38,594 bases of DNA, taken from contig PASP01000010.1 of the NCBI GenBank assembly GCA_002712005.1, positions 302,707-341,300 of the forward strand. The letters are read 5' to 3'. The stretch comes from Halobacteriovoraceae bacterium. Lineage in GTDB: Bacteria; Bdellovibrionota; Bacteriovoracia; Bacteriovoracales; Bacteriovoracaceae. A program made the position numbers and the translations under genes. Shown in pieces: positions 23,801-32,836 of this stretch. Numbering within the stretch: the first letter of the stretch is position 1; each line of letters begins with the position of its first letter. The notes below the pieces were generated by a model. The model saw only the letters and a program-made list of their open reading frames with translations, had not been told where the DNA came from and searched no databases.

Positions 23801-26196
23801 AGAGTTTAAATACTCCATGGGTTGTAGGAAGTACCGTTTACGATTTTGGCGGTAATATTCTTATGGATCGCTATGAAATGGGTTGTAATTATACTCGAGG
23901 TGATCAAACCAATACGCGAAGTTATTTTCCAGGGGCGAAGTACGAATTTTCTGGATTGAATTCAGAAGGTTCCCAATTTAGAGGATGTGCGATACATGAA
24001 TTTTCTTCTGGCCCCTCAGATAATAATGGAAATTTAAGTAATGCATGGGATTCAGAAAGAGTATATTGGACAGGAGATTGCTTAACTAATAATTACTCTG
24101 AAATTGCTTCTTCAACTTGTAATGATCCAACAAAAGACAACCCTAGAGATTATATAACTCCAGGGATCACTAACGGTTATCCCGTTGGAGATTGTGATGA
24201 TCCCACATCTTTAACAAATACGATTACAAATCCTTATGATTCAAATACGGGGAATTATAAAACTTACTTAGCTCAATCTGAATATTTAGCAGTTAACTTT
24301 AATACGATTGCTAAGAATCGAGAATATGACACCATTATTGCCACTTCCTATCATGGAGCAGGAGGAAATTCTTCCACTCCTTCTAAGCATGTAACAGTGC
24401 CTAGTGATCGTGTATCTCGATGTATGATCAATATTCCTGTGGCTGATAATACCAGCCTCAATGGCGATGGGGAGCCAAGGCTTCAACCACGTTGGATAGG
24501 GGTTAATAATCTTGATCGTCTTACTCATGATGGTGTAGATATTGATCTTTTAGAGATGACAGTTGGTGAAATGGAAGGACTCGTCTCTTCCACCGGAGCA
24601 GCAGGTAATCTCTTTGATACCGGAGCCAATGCTCTACCTAATGCAAGCTATCGCTCTTCTTATAATAATCGATATGATTCTACAACTCCGATGGCAAAAG
24701 TTGTATCTTCTAATAAATCGAAACTTCCTCCCTTAATTGGAATAGCTCAAGAGCAAGCGGAGAAAATCTGTGATGCTTATGAAGTTGAAATTGGTTATGA
24801 AAAAGAAGATAGCTTCACAATTTCGACAGGTACATTTAATAAAAGAGTTATGCGCAGAACTGAAGGGATTGTTGCAACGGCTCCTCCTAAATCATTAGCT
24901 GATACTACGGTTACGGATATTGAAGACGGAAGCTATCAACATACACCGGTAACTTCAGGGTCTTCATTTAGAGCAGGATGTAATACCTATGATCGTAATC
25001 ATGGTAACTTTGGCTCTCTTAACGATAGAGGGGGAGATCCTCTCACTCCTCATATGACAGATACTCGTGGTACTGGAACAAACCGAGTTCCTTTTTATAC
25101 AGGTTCTAGCTTTCATGATCCTTCAGGAGAGAATTACAATACCCAAGCCTGTCAAGGGCGTTACGGGATTCAAGATCTTATGGGTAATGTCTCTGAATAT
25201 TCATCAGAACATATTTTCTGTGACTTCTCTGGAGAGCGCCTCTATCTTGGAAATGGGGGAACGGGCTCCGTTTCTTCTTCGGTTCAACATGGAGGAGGGA
25301 CATCTCTAGATTATAATTCAGGAAATATTTTTCCTTGGATTGATAGTGATCCCACAACGGGAAGATGCTCTATTGCTGAATTTGGAGCAGACCGAAATCC
25401 GGCCAATGCTCCTACTGAGAGTAATGTCATGCTACCTACTTATGATATATTTGGTAATCGTAATACGGATATCCTACTTACTCCTGAATTTAAGGATAAG
25501 ACCTTTATGATGGATTATAGAAATGGGGATGGTTACTTCCTTGATTTTGGTCAAGGTAGAATTGGTGCCCCCTTATCTGTGCGAGATACTTTGGCCATCA
25601 GTGCTTGGGGCTCTGGCGAGACGATTTTTGGTCGCTCTAATAATGGAAGTGACCCTCGTGAAGGGCGCTACTTTAATCCTGTCATTGGAATGGCCCTAAG
25701 TTGCTATGGAGATAGTTGTAACTCAGCTTTGGATAATAAGAATATTACCATTGATCGCTTTGTAAATGATTTTAGTTTAACCCCTGGTGATTTTGATATC
25801 GCCAATTTCCCTATACGCGGATCAGAATTTGTATCAACTGGAATGTCTGAAAAAATAGATAATACAATATATTCCTTGCCTACGAATCTTGACCGGGATC
25901 ATTCATATATAGATACGGTAACTCCTAATGGTTCTGGTGGGGGAACTTTAAATGGTTCTACTATTAATTTAACCACTGATACACCCTTAGTCATTAAACG
26001 CGTTTATTGGGAATTACGTCGTGGGGCATCTAATACTTATGGATTATATTTTCAAAACTTTGGTGGCTCTGAATCAAGTATCGGAGTTGGACGCTATACT
26101 GGATTACTAGGACAAGAAGGTCATCAGAATCAAATGGGAGTTAGAGAAAGTCAAGGCTTTAGATGTGTTGTGAAATTTGACGAGCAGATTTATTAA
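20872..26196 (+). CDS. Giant Fn3 lipoprotein with C-terminal FGE/SUMF1-like domain
   Basis: A 1774-aa protein. The signal peptide ends at a Ser-rich lipobox (SSSC, Cys27), followed by VGTIEDMNP as in the preceding paralogue. Residues about 40-1000 are Fn3-like repeats (KLSVNTTYSFAVGVRD, GLQSGTKYYFMVRCIHKG, GLTPGKSYQYGVLTYI, GYKVLRSEDEGITW). From about residue 1000 the sequence resembles the formylglycine-generating-enzyme/sulfatase-modifying fold: ILMDRYEMGCNYTRG, IGIAQEQAEKICDAY (about 1290), YGIQDLMGNVSEY (about 1432, compare GLYDMxGNVWEW) and a terminal GFRCVV. Oxidase Cys residues of true FGEs are not apparent, so a binding, C-type-lectin-like role is more likely than catalysis. It is coupled to its neighbours (one-base overlap before, 2 bp after). 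Confidence 0.82.
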   Translation: MFRIERVSTFFLYVMGLIFLTSFSSSCVGTIEDMNPPTTKSATTAGEPVPFSGIVEAVAISDSKVTLSFLPAAGKQTNLVYLIYINNSNTPLEVKGGSLSPNESGYYTYTVTKLSVNTTYSFAVGVRDLTTGVESDENKEMFATTFSNFTADFDGIGSVVPAAGEAGTEEVIVEWIPAITKGAGSFPKPTDPIAYEIRYMKAENGKPGDLKNGADPDVTVTMVPSTISSSSPVSTERKRPVGGLQSGTKYYFMVRCIHKGYALYGSDPNYKVEQNLKILSVTTTDEGGLLEWDNESVKVEAPDGEAGLTKADVSWAKASGPFQFYRVFFVKIGEANALDPNDDGVDDKTLDELADEAPEFDSAYLQSIVDGTTAETSGFKDVDSENAYYRLGQDSSLTSYGYYKITTYVCTNSSCAEGFRIPGNEVIYRVTPSLAHFSGLLAIKSPGDLTQVDNPGTTDTVTVTFDPPVVSAGYVNKFELYCFESLDDTSPTLLEEGVANTSGKDGCNGLVRTTATPTGISAIGEFGEIEIQADFIPSGKTASTRKYCFGAIPVIESSNYIRRDIGNATVRCKIIEIKVPSLDEFTGVNDSCIAGTTTLDASWNEPSNGIYENYEVFWKEVDGAGFKFSDAIAGDAAYSSADGIPSSTLSYQITGLTPGKSYQYGVLTYIEDDDGNKTYSEFNAGTKSCALSYPEPRFGEWVDIFAIGPKEDGRVPLKDSTGERTFLFETIDSLGQAIEVEVDSDLNPTSDHKNMFGDNSVSTGTFDGVWGKPNADVDQLVRHRYSNSGIIRLMWKDVSFDGGSKSLNDYIVEFGDNALAKRNRLFGYKVLRSEDEGITWTDLTSEDYDFQTSTNSGLIHPKDFTEYARPNISPAPDPFKVGEFIDYSVKYSANNGNTERARVYWYKIVPVFNGKEIRYERTDSNPQHIMKVVLPPPNMGLVHRLMANRQTCMELGKSYSTEIEDFYTCPYNGVGAKSLNTPWVVGSTVYDFGGNILMDRYEMGCNYTRGDQTNTRSYFPGAKYEFSGLNSEGSQFRGCAIHEFSSGPSDNNGNLSNAWDSERVYWTGDCLTNNYSEIASSTCNDPTKDNPRDYITPGITNGYPVGDCDDPTSLTNTITNPYDSNTGNYKTYLAQSEYLAVNFNTIAKNREYDTIIATSYHGAGGNSSTPSKHVTVPSDRVSRCMINIPVADNTSLNGDGEPRLQPRWIGVNNLDRLTHDGVDIDLLEMTVGEMEGLVSSTGAAGNLFDTGANALPNASYRSSYNNRYDSTTPMAKVVSSNKSKLPPLIGIAQEQAEKICDAYEVEIGYEKEDSFTISTGTFNKRVMRRTEGIVATAPPKSLADTTVTDIEDGSYQHTPVTSGSSFRAGCNTYDRNHGNFGSLNDRGGDPLTPHMTDTRGTGTNRVPFYTGSSFHDPSGENYNTQACQGRYGIQDLMGNVSEYSSEHIFCDFSGERLYLGNGGTGSVSSSVQHGGGTSLDYNSGNIFPWIDSDPTTGRCSIAEFGADRNPANAPTESNVMLPTYDIFGNRNTDILLTPEFKDKTFMMDYRNGDGYFLDFGQGRIGAPLSVRDTLAISAWGSGETIFGRSNNGSDPREGRYFNPVIGMALSCYGDSCNSALDNKNITIDRFVNDFSLTPGDFDIANFPIRGSEFVSTGMSEKIDNTIYSLPTNLDRDHSYIDTVTPNGSGGGTLNGSTINLTTDTPLVIKRVYWELRRGASNTYGLYFQNFGGSESSIGVGRYTGLLGQEGHQNQMGVRESQGFRCVVKFDEQIY

Positions 26197-26198
26197 TT

Positions 26199-29100
26199 AT
26201 GATGAAAAAAATAATCATGAAAAATCTATTTACGCTCTCTTTTAAGAAATGGATTCATTTCTTAGGAATGGCCACGTTGACAGTTTTGAGTGCTTGTAAC
26301 CCTATGGGAGATAATAAGGTTGAAGTTTTGACTCAAGGGGCACTTGATCCTGTTGAATTCTATGTGGAAGGGGGAAGTGAACATGGGGAATTTCTCGTTG
26401 GTGCTGATGCTTCCTACTTTAATCTTCATGTAACTAATAATAATGCTTTTCGAATCACGAAGATGAACTTAGATGTGGACCCTTTCAGTAGTGCGGCCAT
26501 GAAGTTTGCAACGAATAGTGATGGTAAATCAATCAGCCCTGGAGCTGGTGGGACTTGTGGTACGACTCTCGCTTCTGGTAAGAGTTGTATTTATAGAGTG
26601 GAGTATTCACCGACCTTTTCTGGTGAACTCACTCAAAAATTCAAATTCACTTATAGCAATCTGATTAATGTGGAAGAGGAAGAGGCCGAGATAAATCTCT
26701 TAGCTGGTGAAGCAGCTAATTTAGGATTTGTTAGTGAAATTATTAATTACGATTATGGCTATATGGAGAGAACAGAGCCTGAAAAGATCACAAAGAAACT
26801 TACCGTGATCAATAATGGGGGACTTACCGCTCGCAATATGAAATTTGGAGTTCTCTACTCTCATAATTCTGATGCCTTTACGATTAAGGAGAATACTTGC
26901 ACAACCGAGCTTCCTGCTGGTGAGACCTGTAGTTTCATTGTTGATTATATCCCCATGAATTATGGTCCCGGTGCTCCAGATGGTGATGAAGAACAGACTT
27001 ATACTTGTAATCCACGCTTTGATTATATTCGTGATCCCGAAGGGGGAAAGGGGGCTTTAACGGCCTACTTTACCGCCCTTTCCACTACGATTGAGGGGAG
27101 AATTCTCTCAAGTGGGATAACTCAATTAGAGTTTACTGAATTAACGGTAGGAAATAGAGAAACGAAGGCCGTAAAAATTCAAAACTATGGTTATAAAGAG
27201 GCCATCGTTCACAATGTCGAAGTCTATGATGCTGCCGATAATAAGGTCGCGACTTGTATAAAAGTTGGGAGTATGGCGGAATTGGTTTGTCAGGATCCTA
27301 ATACGGTTTCTTCTGCCGGAAGCCAACTTCCCTTATCCACCCTTCCTTTGCGTATCAGTGATACTACAGGATGCATAAATGAATTTGATTCTCTCGATTA
27401 TACTTTTGATGCTGGTGTCCTGAGTGATCCCTCTCTTTTTCAATTAGCGGGAAAGACAAATACAAAAGTAGGAGATAGTTGTTTTCTTGATATCACGTTC
27501 TGGCCAAGTGTTACCCATACAACAAATGGAAATATAAACGACTACAAGCTACGTTTTAAATTTGATAGTACATGGAAGAACGAAAAGGTTATCTATGGTG
27601 ATGATAATACCTATGATAGCCAGTTCTTATTAACAGATGCCTCATGGTTGTCAGCAGCTCAAATGCAGGTTGATGAATATCGTTATGGGTCAAAAGATGA
27701 TTATGTAAGAGAAACGGGGACAGCGAGTAATGTCTATCTCTATGATCTCGGTCGTATTGCCCTCATTTCTAACTCAGCCTATAAGCAAGCGACAAAGATT
27801 ACTTTTAAAAATGTCGGTTATACAGATGCAGAAGTTCTTTCTGTTACCGATGGAAAGACTACCCCCAATGTATTAACGGAAAGCACAGTAGATTTAAATG
27901 ACTACTACCTAAGTACCGGACATGTGGGGTGCGGGATTGTATCGGCTATTGGTGGGGATTGTAATATTCGATTTAATCTTGCTCCAATGGCCTCAAGTCT
28001 TTCGGGGACAGCGGCAGAGAATGAAGAAAATGGAAATATGTTTGATGTTACTGATCCCTATCCTGATCAGTACAAGAAATTCATCTTAACCTATAAAGAT
28101 GGGACAACTTATAATGATGATGGCAGCCTAAGAGCAGATCGAGTGGTTGAAGTTTGGGCGCGAGCTCTTCTTGTGAGAAAGGGCTTCTTAGTTTTTTCAA
28201 GCACGGATCCGGATCAGGGAACAAAGGAGAGTGCCTATGGTGATTCTGTTGCCTTTCATCATGTGATTTTAAAAAATGCGGGAACTGGTGGAATTCCAGT
28301 TATAGAAAAAATTGATCAATATTCACTGTCGGGTACAAGTGCTAAGAGTGGAAATAGCCCTTATCCCTACGAAATTGTAGATCGTCCTGGTACGGGTGGG
28401 GAAGCAGGAGCTGATAAAGATTGCTATGAACTCTTAGTGGATGAAGCAACTCCGGTTACCCCGGTTACTGCTGGTACTAATGCTTCCTCCATTTTGGATG
28501 CGGGTGAGACCTGTTCCCTCACGGTTAAAATGAGACTTAGAGGCAATGATGTCGTATACAATAATTGGTATTCTCTCTATGCAGCTTACGATGATTGGCA
28601 GCGCTTTTTTGATTCAGATTATCAAGGTATGCATGAATTATGGGAAGAAAATTATTACAATGCTGGAAATCAAAGAGTTTCTTTTCGCTACTATGATGGG
28701 GATGGGATTTCGGATATGGCCAATGGCTATACTCCAGATGAAGAGGGCTATGGTAACTACTACGATATTTCAGGTGGTCTTGATGGACTCTATAATCTGA
28801 AATTTGTGGCAAGAACTCCGGCTAAATTATATCCTGAGTCTCCACTACCAAGTTATTCTTCAAGCATTTGTCGCGATGTTATGATGCTACCTGGATACAC
28901 CGTTCCTTCTCATGAATGGGGAAATCCTTTATCTCCGGCCACTGTTCCTGAAGTATGTCGTGACTATAGTGAAGGGAAGTCTGATTCTCCTGTTACAGAG
29001 AGAAAGGCCATCGAAAACCATGTGAAATCAAATTATTCAGGATATGATTATATTTTCCATGCAGGATATTTCCCTGCTGGAGGAACCTATGATCTATCTT

Positions 29101-31193
29101 TTATCTTGTCTGAAGATGGCCCTGCGACTCAGGCCATTCATAATTACTCTGGAGACACAGTAGTTATTGAGTGGATCAATCCTTGGGGCAATCCTCTCGC
29201 GAATTTTTCACCTAGAACTCTTAAATTTGAATTTAAACCCACTTTGGCGGGCTCCTATTCTACAGATCTCGTGGTTACTTATAATAATGGTGAAAGAATT
29301 TTAGATGATGAAGCGACTTTTGCTTATTCAAACCAAAATGTGACCTTTAGAATTCGTATCATTGCGGAAGCGATTAATGCTGGTATGGATAATATTGCCA
29401 TGGATGTTCAAGATTATACGGTAACTTATGACTCTGGTACGGAAACGTTAGATGATACGACTACGAAGGGTACTCCCTATAATGTGAATCTACACTATCG
29501 CTCCTCTGATATGGCCGGTAATGGAGTCAACTTCTATGGAATCCGTGAATCAGTGGTCTATGATAAGAAAGTTCTGACTTTTACAAATAATGGTGCCAAT
29601 ACACTTTCAAACTTTCAATTTAATTTTAAGCAGGGGATTAACTCTGGTAGTTTCGGAGCCCCAGCGGGAAGGGGAATGTCCATTGATCAAAATAATTGTA
29701 TGGATATCACCTTAAATCCTACTGACTCTTGTGATGTTACGATTCACTTTCTCGCAAGTAAGGATGAAGCGGCAACCTCTACCGTATATGGTACCGTTGT
29801 CTATAATATGGGGGGGATTCAGTATGGAATGAAGAATTTTGAAATGATCTTCAATGCTGCTGACCCTGCGATTTTAGAGACAGCCCCAAAAATTGCCACA
29901 AAAATTATTAAAGATGAAAATAATCTCAATATAAAATCGATTCCTTTGGCCCTAGGACTCTACGCTGACTCTGGACATCCGGTGGTGAATAGTTTTCCAA
30001 CCGATCGTTTTTCTAAGAATAATGTGAATATTAAGAATATTTCAGCTGAGAAAGCGAGTTTTCTTGCTCAGTGGGAAGCAGTGAATGGAGCGACTCCACT
30101 TCCTGGGGGATCATGGATCGAAATCTATAATACCGGTGGGGTTGTGGTTGAGGCCAACCGCGCTTGCTTCTTTGGAGACGATGAAGGAGATGCGGGAGTA
30201 CCAGATGAAGAGAAGGGCTTTAATGATTCTTCAAGTAATGCTTGTCGTATGAACTTTCATATCGATTTGGATGATACGTATTTTGGAGAAACTCTAGATA
30301 CTTCTAAAACCTATTTTAAATTGCTCTTCTATAATAATAAGCGCTCTTCAACCAGTGAAATGCTCTTTCACTTTACGGGCTTTATTGAGCCTAATCCTTC
30401 CAATATGTCCAACACAGATATTGCTAATGTAGATACCGATTCCGATGGAAATCTCTATTTTGAGTGGGATAGTGCCGTTGCCGGAAACTCCTCTTGGGGA
30501 TCGATTATTGGATATAATGTTTATGCGGCCACTACTCAGGTGAGTTTAAATGATATCTTTAAAGCATCAAGCCCAGAGTTTACGACGAATGAGTATATTA
30601 CACTTAATGGACTTGTTCCTGGGCGCTACTATTATTTAAAAGTCGTTGCTGTTAGACAGAGTCCATCTGGTAAACAATATATTTCTGATATTGATTCTCC
30701 GATAAAGTCTGTGATTATTCCACCTGAAGGGTATGTATATAATTACGATCAAAAAATTCTCTTTTCAAAGAATTATTCGAGTGAAGGTGGTCCAGATCTA
30801 AAAGATGAAGGGGCAGGGGTTTGTGCTAGTGATATTGTTACCCTTTCCCAAAATGGGTCTATTAAGAACAAGCCCATGAAGCTCATTGATACCGATATTT
30901 GGAATCTGATTGAATCTGATCCAAGTTATAGCGATTATAGTATTGATACCACTCCTCACTGGATGAGTGATAATCCCGTAGATATCTCCTTTATCTTTCC
31001 TGACTTTTCTTGTTCAGAAACTTCTGGCGATGATGGGGGATCCAACTTCTACACTAAAGATTGCTCGGATTGTTCGTGTAATACCCTCTCTATTGTTAAG
31101 GGTGGAGATGGACAGTTCTTACCTCCGGGCTCTACGATATATGTAGATGGTGGTGCTATGTCTGCGTTCTTTAGATGTTATATTGATCAATAA
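26199..31193 (+). CDS. HYDIN / choice-of-anchor-D-like giant lipoprotein
   Basis: A 1664-aa protein; ATGs at 26199 and 26202 are both possible, only 2 bp after the previous stop. The lipobox is LSAC with Cys33. The mature protein repeats Ig-like units with a paired-Cys signature of choice-of-anchor-D / ASPM-SPD-2-HYDIN domains: CGTTLASGKSCIYRVEYSP, CTTELPAGETCSFIVDYIP, CGIVSAIGGDCNIRFNLAP and LDAGETCSLTVKM among others. An Fn3-like domain lies near 1470-1560 (IIGYNVYAATTQ, GLVPGRYYYLKVVAV). A Cys-rich C-terminal region follows (FSCSETSGDD, DCSDCSCNTL). No catalytic motif is seen. It is probably an extended structural lipoprotein; such domains are used in other bacteria for large envelope assemblies. 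Confidence 0.8.
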   Translation: MMKKIIMKNLFTLSFKKWIHFLGMATLTVLSACNPMGDNKVEVLTQGALDPVEFYVEGGSEHGEFLVGADASYFNLHVTNNNAFRITKMNLDVDPFSSAAMKFATNSDGKSISPGAGGTCGTTLASGKSCIYRVEYSPTFSGELTQKFKFTYSNLINVEEEEAEINLLAGEAANLGFVSEIINYDYGYMERTEPEKITKKLTVINNGGLTARNMKFGVLYSHNSDAFTIKENTCTTELPAGETCSFIVDYIPMNYGPGAPDGDEEQTYTCNPRFDYIRDPEGGKGALTAYFTALSTTIEGRILSSGITQLEFTELTVGNRETKAVKIQNYGYKEAIVHNVEVYDAADNKVATCIKVGSMAELVCQDPNTVSSAGSQLPLSTLPLRISDTTGCINEFDSLDYTFDAGVLSDPSLFQLAGKTNTKVGDSCFLDITFWPSVTHTTNGNINDYKLRFKFDSTWKNEKVIYGDDNTYDSQFLLTDASWLSAAQMQVDEYRYGSKDDYVRETGTASNVYLYDLGRIALISNSAYKQATKITFKNVGYTDAEVLSVTDGKTTPNVLTESTVDLNDYYLSTGHVGCGIVSAIGGDCNIRFNLAPMASSLSGTAAENEENGNMFDVTDPYPDQYKKFILTYKDGTTYNDDGSLRADRVVEVWARALLVRKGFLVFSSTDPDQGTKESAYGDSVAFHHVILKNAGTGGIPVIEKIDQYSLSGTSAKSGNSPYPYEIVDRPGTGGEAGADKDCYELLVDEATPVTPVTAGTNASSILDAGETCSLTVKMRLRGNDVVYNNWYSLYAAYDDWQRFFDSDYQGMHELWEENYYNAGNQRVSFRYYDGDGISDMANGYTPDEEGYGNYYDISGGLDGLYNLKFVARTPAKLYPESPLPSYSSSICRDVMMLPGYTVPSHEWGNPLSPATVPEVCRDYSEGKSDSPVTERKAIENHVKSNYSGYDYIFHAGYFPAGGTYDLSFILSEDGPATQAIHNYSGDTVVIEWINPWGNPLANFSPRTLKFEFKPTLAGSYSTDLVVTYNNGERILDDEATFAYSNQNVTFRIRIIAEAINAGMDNIAMDVQDYTVTYDSGTETLDDTTTKGTPYNVNLHYRSSDMAGNGVNFYGIRESVVYDKKVLTFTNNGANTLSNFQFNFKQGINSGSFGAPAGRGMSIDQNNCMDITLNPTDSCDVTIHFLASKDEAATSTVYGTVVYNMGGIQYGMKNFEMIFNAADPAILETAPKIATKIIKDENNLNIKSIPLALGLYADSGHPVVNSFPTDRFSKNNVNIKNISAEKASFLAQWEAVNGATPLPGGSWIEIYNTGGVVVEANRACFFGDDEGDAGVPDEEKGFNDSSSNACRMNFHIDLDDTYFGETLDTSKTYFKLLFYNNKRSSTSEMLFHFTGFIEPNPSNMSNTDIANVDTDSDGNLYFEWDSAVAGNSSWGSIIGYNVYAATTQVSLNDIFKASSPEFTTNEYITLNGLVPGRYYYLKVVAVRQSPSGKQYISDIDSPIKSVIIPPEGYVYNYDQKILFSKNYSSEGGPDLKDEGAGVCASDIVTLSQNGSIKNKPMKLIDTDIWNLIESDPSYSDYSIDTTPHWMSDNPVDISFIFPDFSCSETSGDDGGSNFYTKDCSDCSCNTLSIVKGGDGQFLPPGSTIYVDGGAMSAFFRCYIDQ

Positions 31194-31258
31194 GGTCATT
31201 TTCTAAGGGAAAAACTTCCCCCCACTCATTTTTGAAGTCCTATAGATATAATAAGTCT

Positions 31259-32689
31259 ATGTTTTTAGGAAAGAAGAGACTTATTCTTTGCTCAATTTTC
31301 TTGAGTACTCTTTTATTAACTCCCAACAAAGGGAGTTGTTACGCTCAATCAGATGATTCCTCGACTTCTTCAGAGGCCGAACCCAAGAAAATAATTCGCT
31401 ATAATATAGGAGTGAAGTCAAGCTACTCGAGTTCATTAACAGAGACAGAGAAGAACTATATCAAGAAGAATGTTTTTGAAGTTCTTATGCAAACCAATCG
31501 CTTTAATATAATTCTTGGTCATCAATACAAGAAAACAAAGAGGGATAATCTCTTTAGTTTAACCATCCAAATCACGGATGCCCCGGCCATTAGTGGAGAA
31601 CGGGATAATGATCTGAATGTAAAACTCATCCTTAAAGATGAAGTGGAAGACTTTCTCATTAACTTCAAACAAGAAAAACGGGTTTTAAGAAATAAATTGC
31701 AAATAACTCTTCGTTCTATGCTCTATGGGATTTTCTATGGAAAAAACTATGATGAGAAAAGAGATGAGTTAATCGTGAATGAAATACTGCCCCTAAAAAA
31801 AAAAGAAGAGAATAAGAAACCAAAATCTCCTAAGAAGAATCCTGAAAAAGCAGAAGATCCTGTATTAGAAGAAACAGTTCCTGAAGTCCTTCCAGAACCT
31901 GAGCCTAAACCTGAAAAGGAAAAGAAAGAGCCCAAGAAGGAAGAGCCTGAAGTTAAAAAAGAAGAGAAGAAAAAAGATAAAGTCGAAATTTCTGATTTCG
32001 ATTCCCCTAATTTAGATCTTGAAAAAGAAATTCCTCCTAAGCCCAAGAAAGTAGAACTCTCTGATAAATGGACTAATCAATTTAGGATGTATGTGGGAAA
32101 TGTTGACGAGGAAATTATTTCAGATTCTGTCGTCCAAATTGGAACGACGACATCAAGGATTGTTCTTGGAGCAGATGGCCATATGGGAGTAGAAGGAAGA
32201 AATCACTTCTATACCTTTGGAGGTGAAGTCGGCTTAGTAAAAGGGGACCACGAATTTGGTTTTGGACCCAAGTATGATTTCTATGGGGGATATAATATTG
32301 CCCCTTTAGGTAATTTCTTTTCAATAGGTCCCTCTGTAAGTTTGAGTAATCTAAATTATGCTGCCGTTTTTACGGAGGGAGCTGGAGAGAAGAGATTTTC
32401 CGGAAGTGGACTCTGGGGAGGGGTCAAGAGTGAGATCTTTATTGATTTTAGTCTATTCACCCTCCTTTTGGACTTTAGATACCAGAGAGTTCTTGTCGGG
32501 TCTATAACAAGTAATGCAGGTGATGATGTGGAAGCCTCTGGTTCCAAAGTCATTATGTCGGCCACTGTAACCTTTTGGGAGGGCTGGGGACTAGGCTTAA
32601 GAAATGAATCTATCGAAATGACCACCCTAACTGATTCAAATCTCGTTGTTCGAGATGATTCCTTTGGCCTCTTTCTAACCTATCAATAA
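31259..32689 (+). CDS. Exported protein with Pro/Glu/Lys linker and predicted outer-membrane barrel
   Basis: A 476-aa protein from ATG 31259 (MFLGKKRLILCSIFL...); a TTG at 31232 would lengthen it by 9. Neither has a good ribosome site. A signal peptide is followed by a globular domain (residues about 30-180) with the pattern LTETEKNYIKKNVFEVLMQTNRFNIILG, reminiscent of TolB/CsgG-type N-terminal folds but not assigned. Then comes a linker of about 85 residues dominated by Lys, Glu and Pro, long enough to cross part of the periplasm. The end is about 200 residues of amphipathic strands (FRMYVGNVDEEII, HFYTFGGEVGLVKG, FFSIGPSVSLSNLNY, FSLFTLLLDFRYQ) ending GLFLTYQ. An A10 tract sits just before the linker. 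It may link the outer membrane to periplasmic parts of the operon's machine. Confidence 0.75.
   Translation: MFLGKKRLILCSIFLSTLLLTPNKGSCYAQSDDSSTSSEAEPKKIIRYNIGVKSSYSSSLTETEKNYIKKNVFEVLMQTNRFNIILGHQYKKTKRDNLFSLTIQITDAPAISGERDNDLNVKLILKDEVEDFLINFKQEKRVLRNKLQITLRSMLYGIFYGKNYDEKRDELIVNEILPLKKKEENKKPKSPKKNPEKAEDPVLEETVPEVLPEPEPKPEKEKKEPKKEEPEVKKEEKKKDKVEISDFDSPNLDLEKEIPPKPKKVELSDKWTNQFRMYVGNVDEEIISDSVVQIGTTTSRIVLGADGHMGVEGRNHFYTFGGEVGLVKGDHEFGFGPKYDFYGGYNIAPLGNFFSIGPSVSLSNLNYAAVFTEGAGEKRFSGSGLWGGVKSEIFIDFSLFTLLLDFRYQRVLVGSITSNAGDDVEASGSKVIMSATVTFWEGWGLGLRNESIEMTTLTDSNLVVRDDSFGLFLTYQ
31795..31804 (+). repeat. A10 homopolymer inside a coding region
   Basis: The codons read CTA AAA AAA AAA GAA. Loss of one A would terminate the protein within about 25 codons, before the linker and barrel. 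Such tracts can cause transcriptional slippage or phase variation. Confidence 0.9.
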
Positions 32690-32836
32690 AGTAAGAGAAA
32701 GAATTGTGGTCCATAAATACTGCTTAGGAAAATCTTTACCCGGTGCAGTCAAAATAAATAAAGTGTATTCTATTTGTAAGGTGTAATCACCCTTTCCAGG
32801 AAGGATAGGGGATCGTTTCGTTAAAAACAGGATGTT

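Noticed and set aside
31747-32046. Ser/Phe-rich minus-strand open frame
   Set aside because: It is the complement of the Lys/Glu linker of the barrel protein. The composition (Ser, Phe, Gly) is what antisense of such codons gives.
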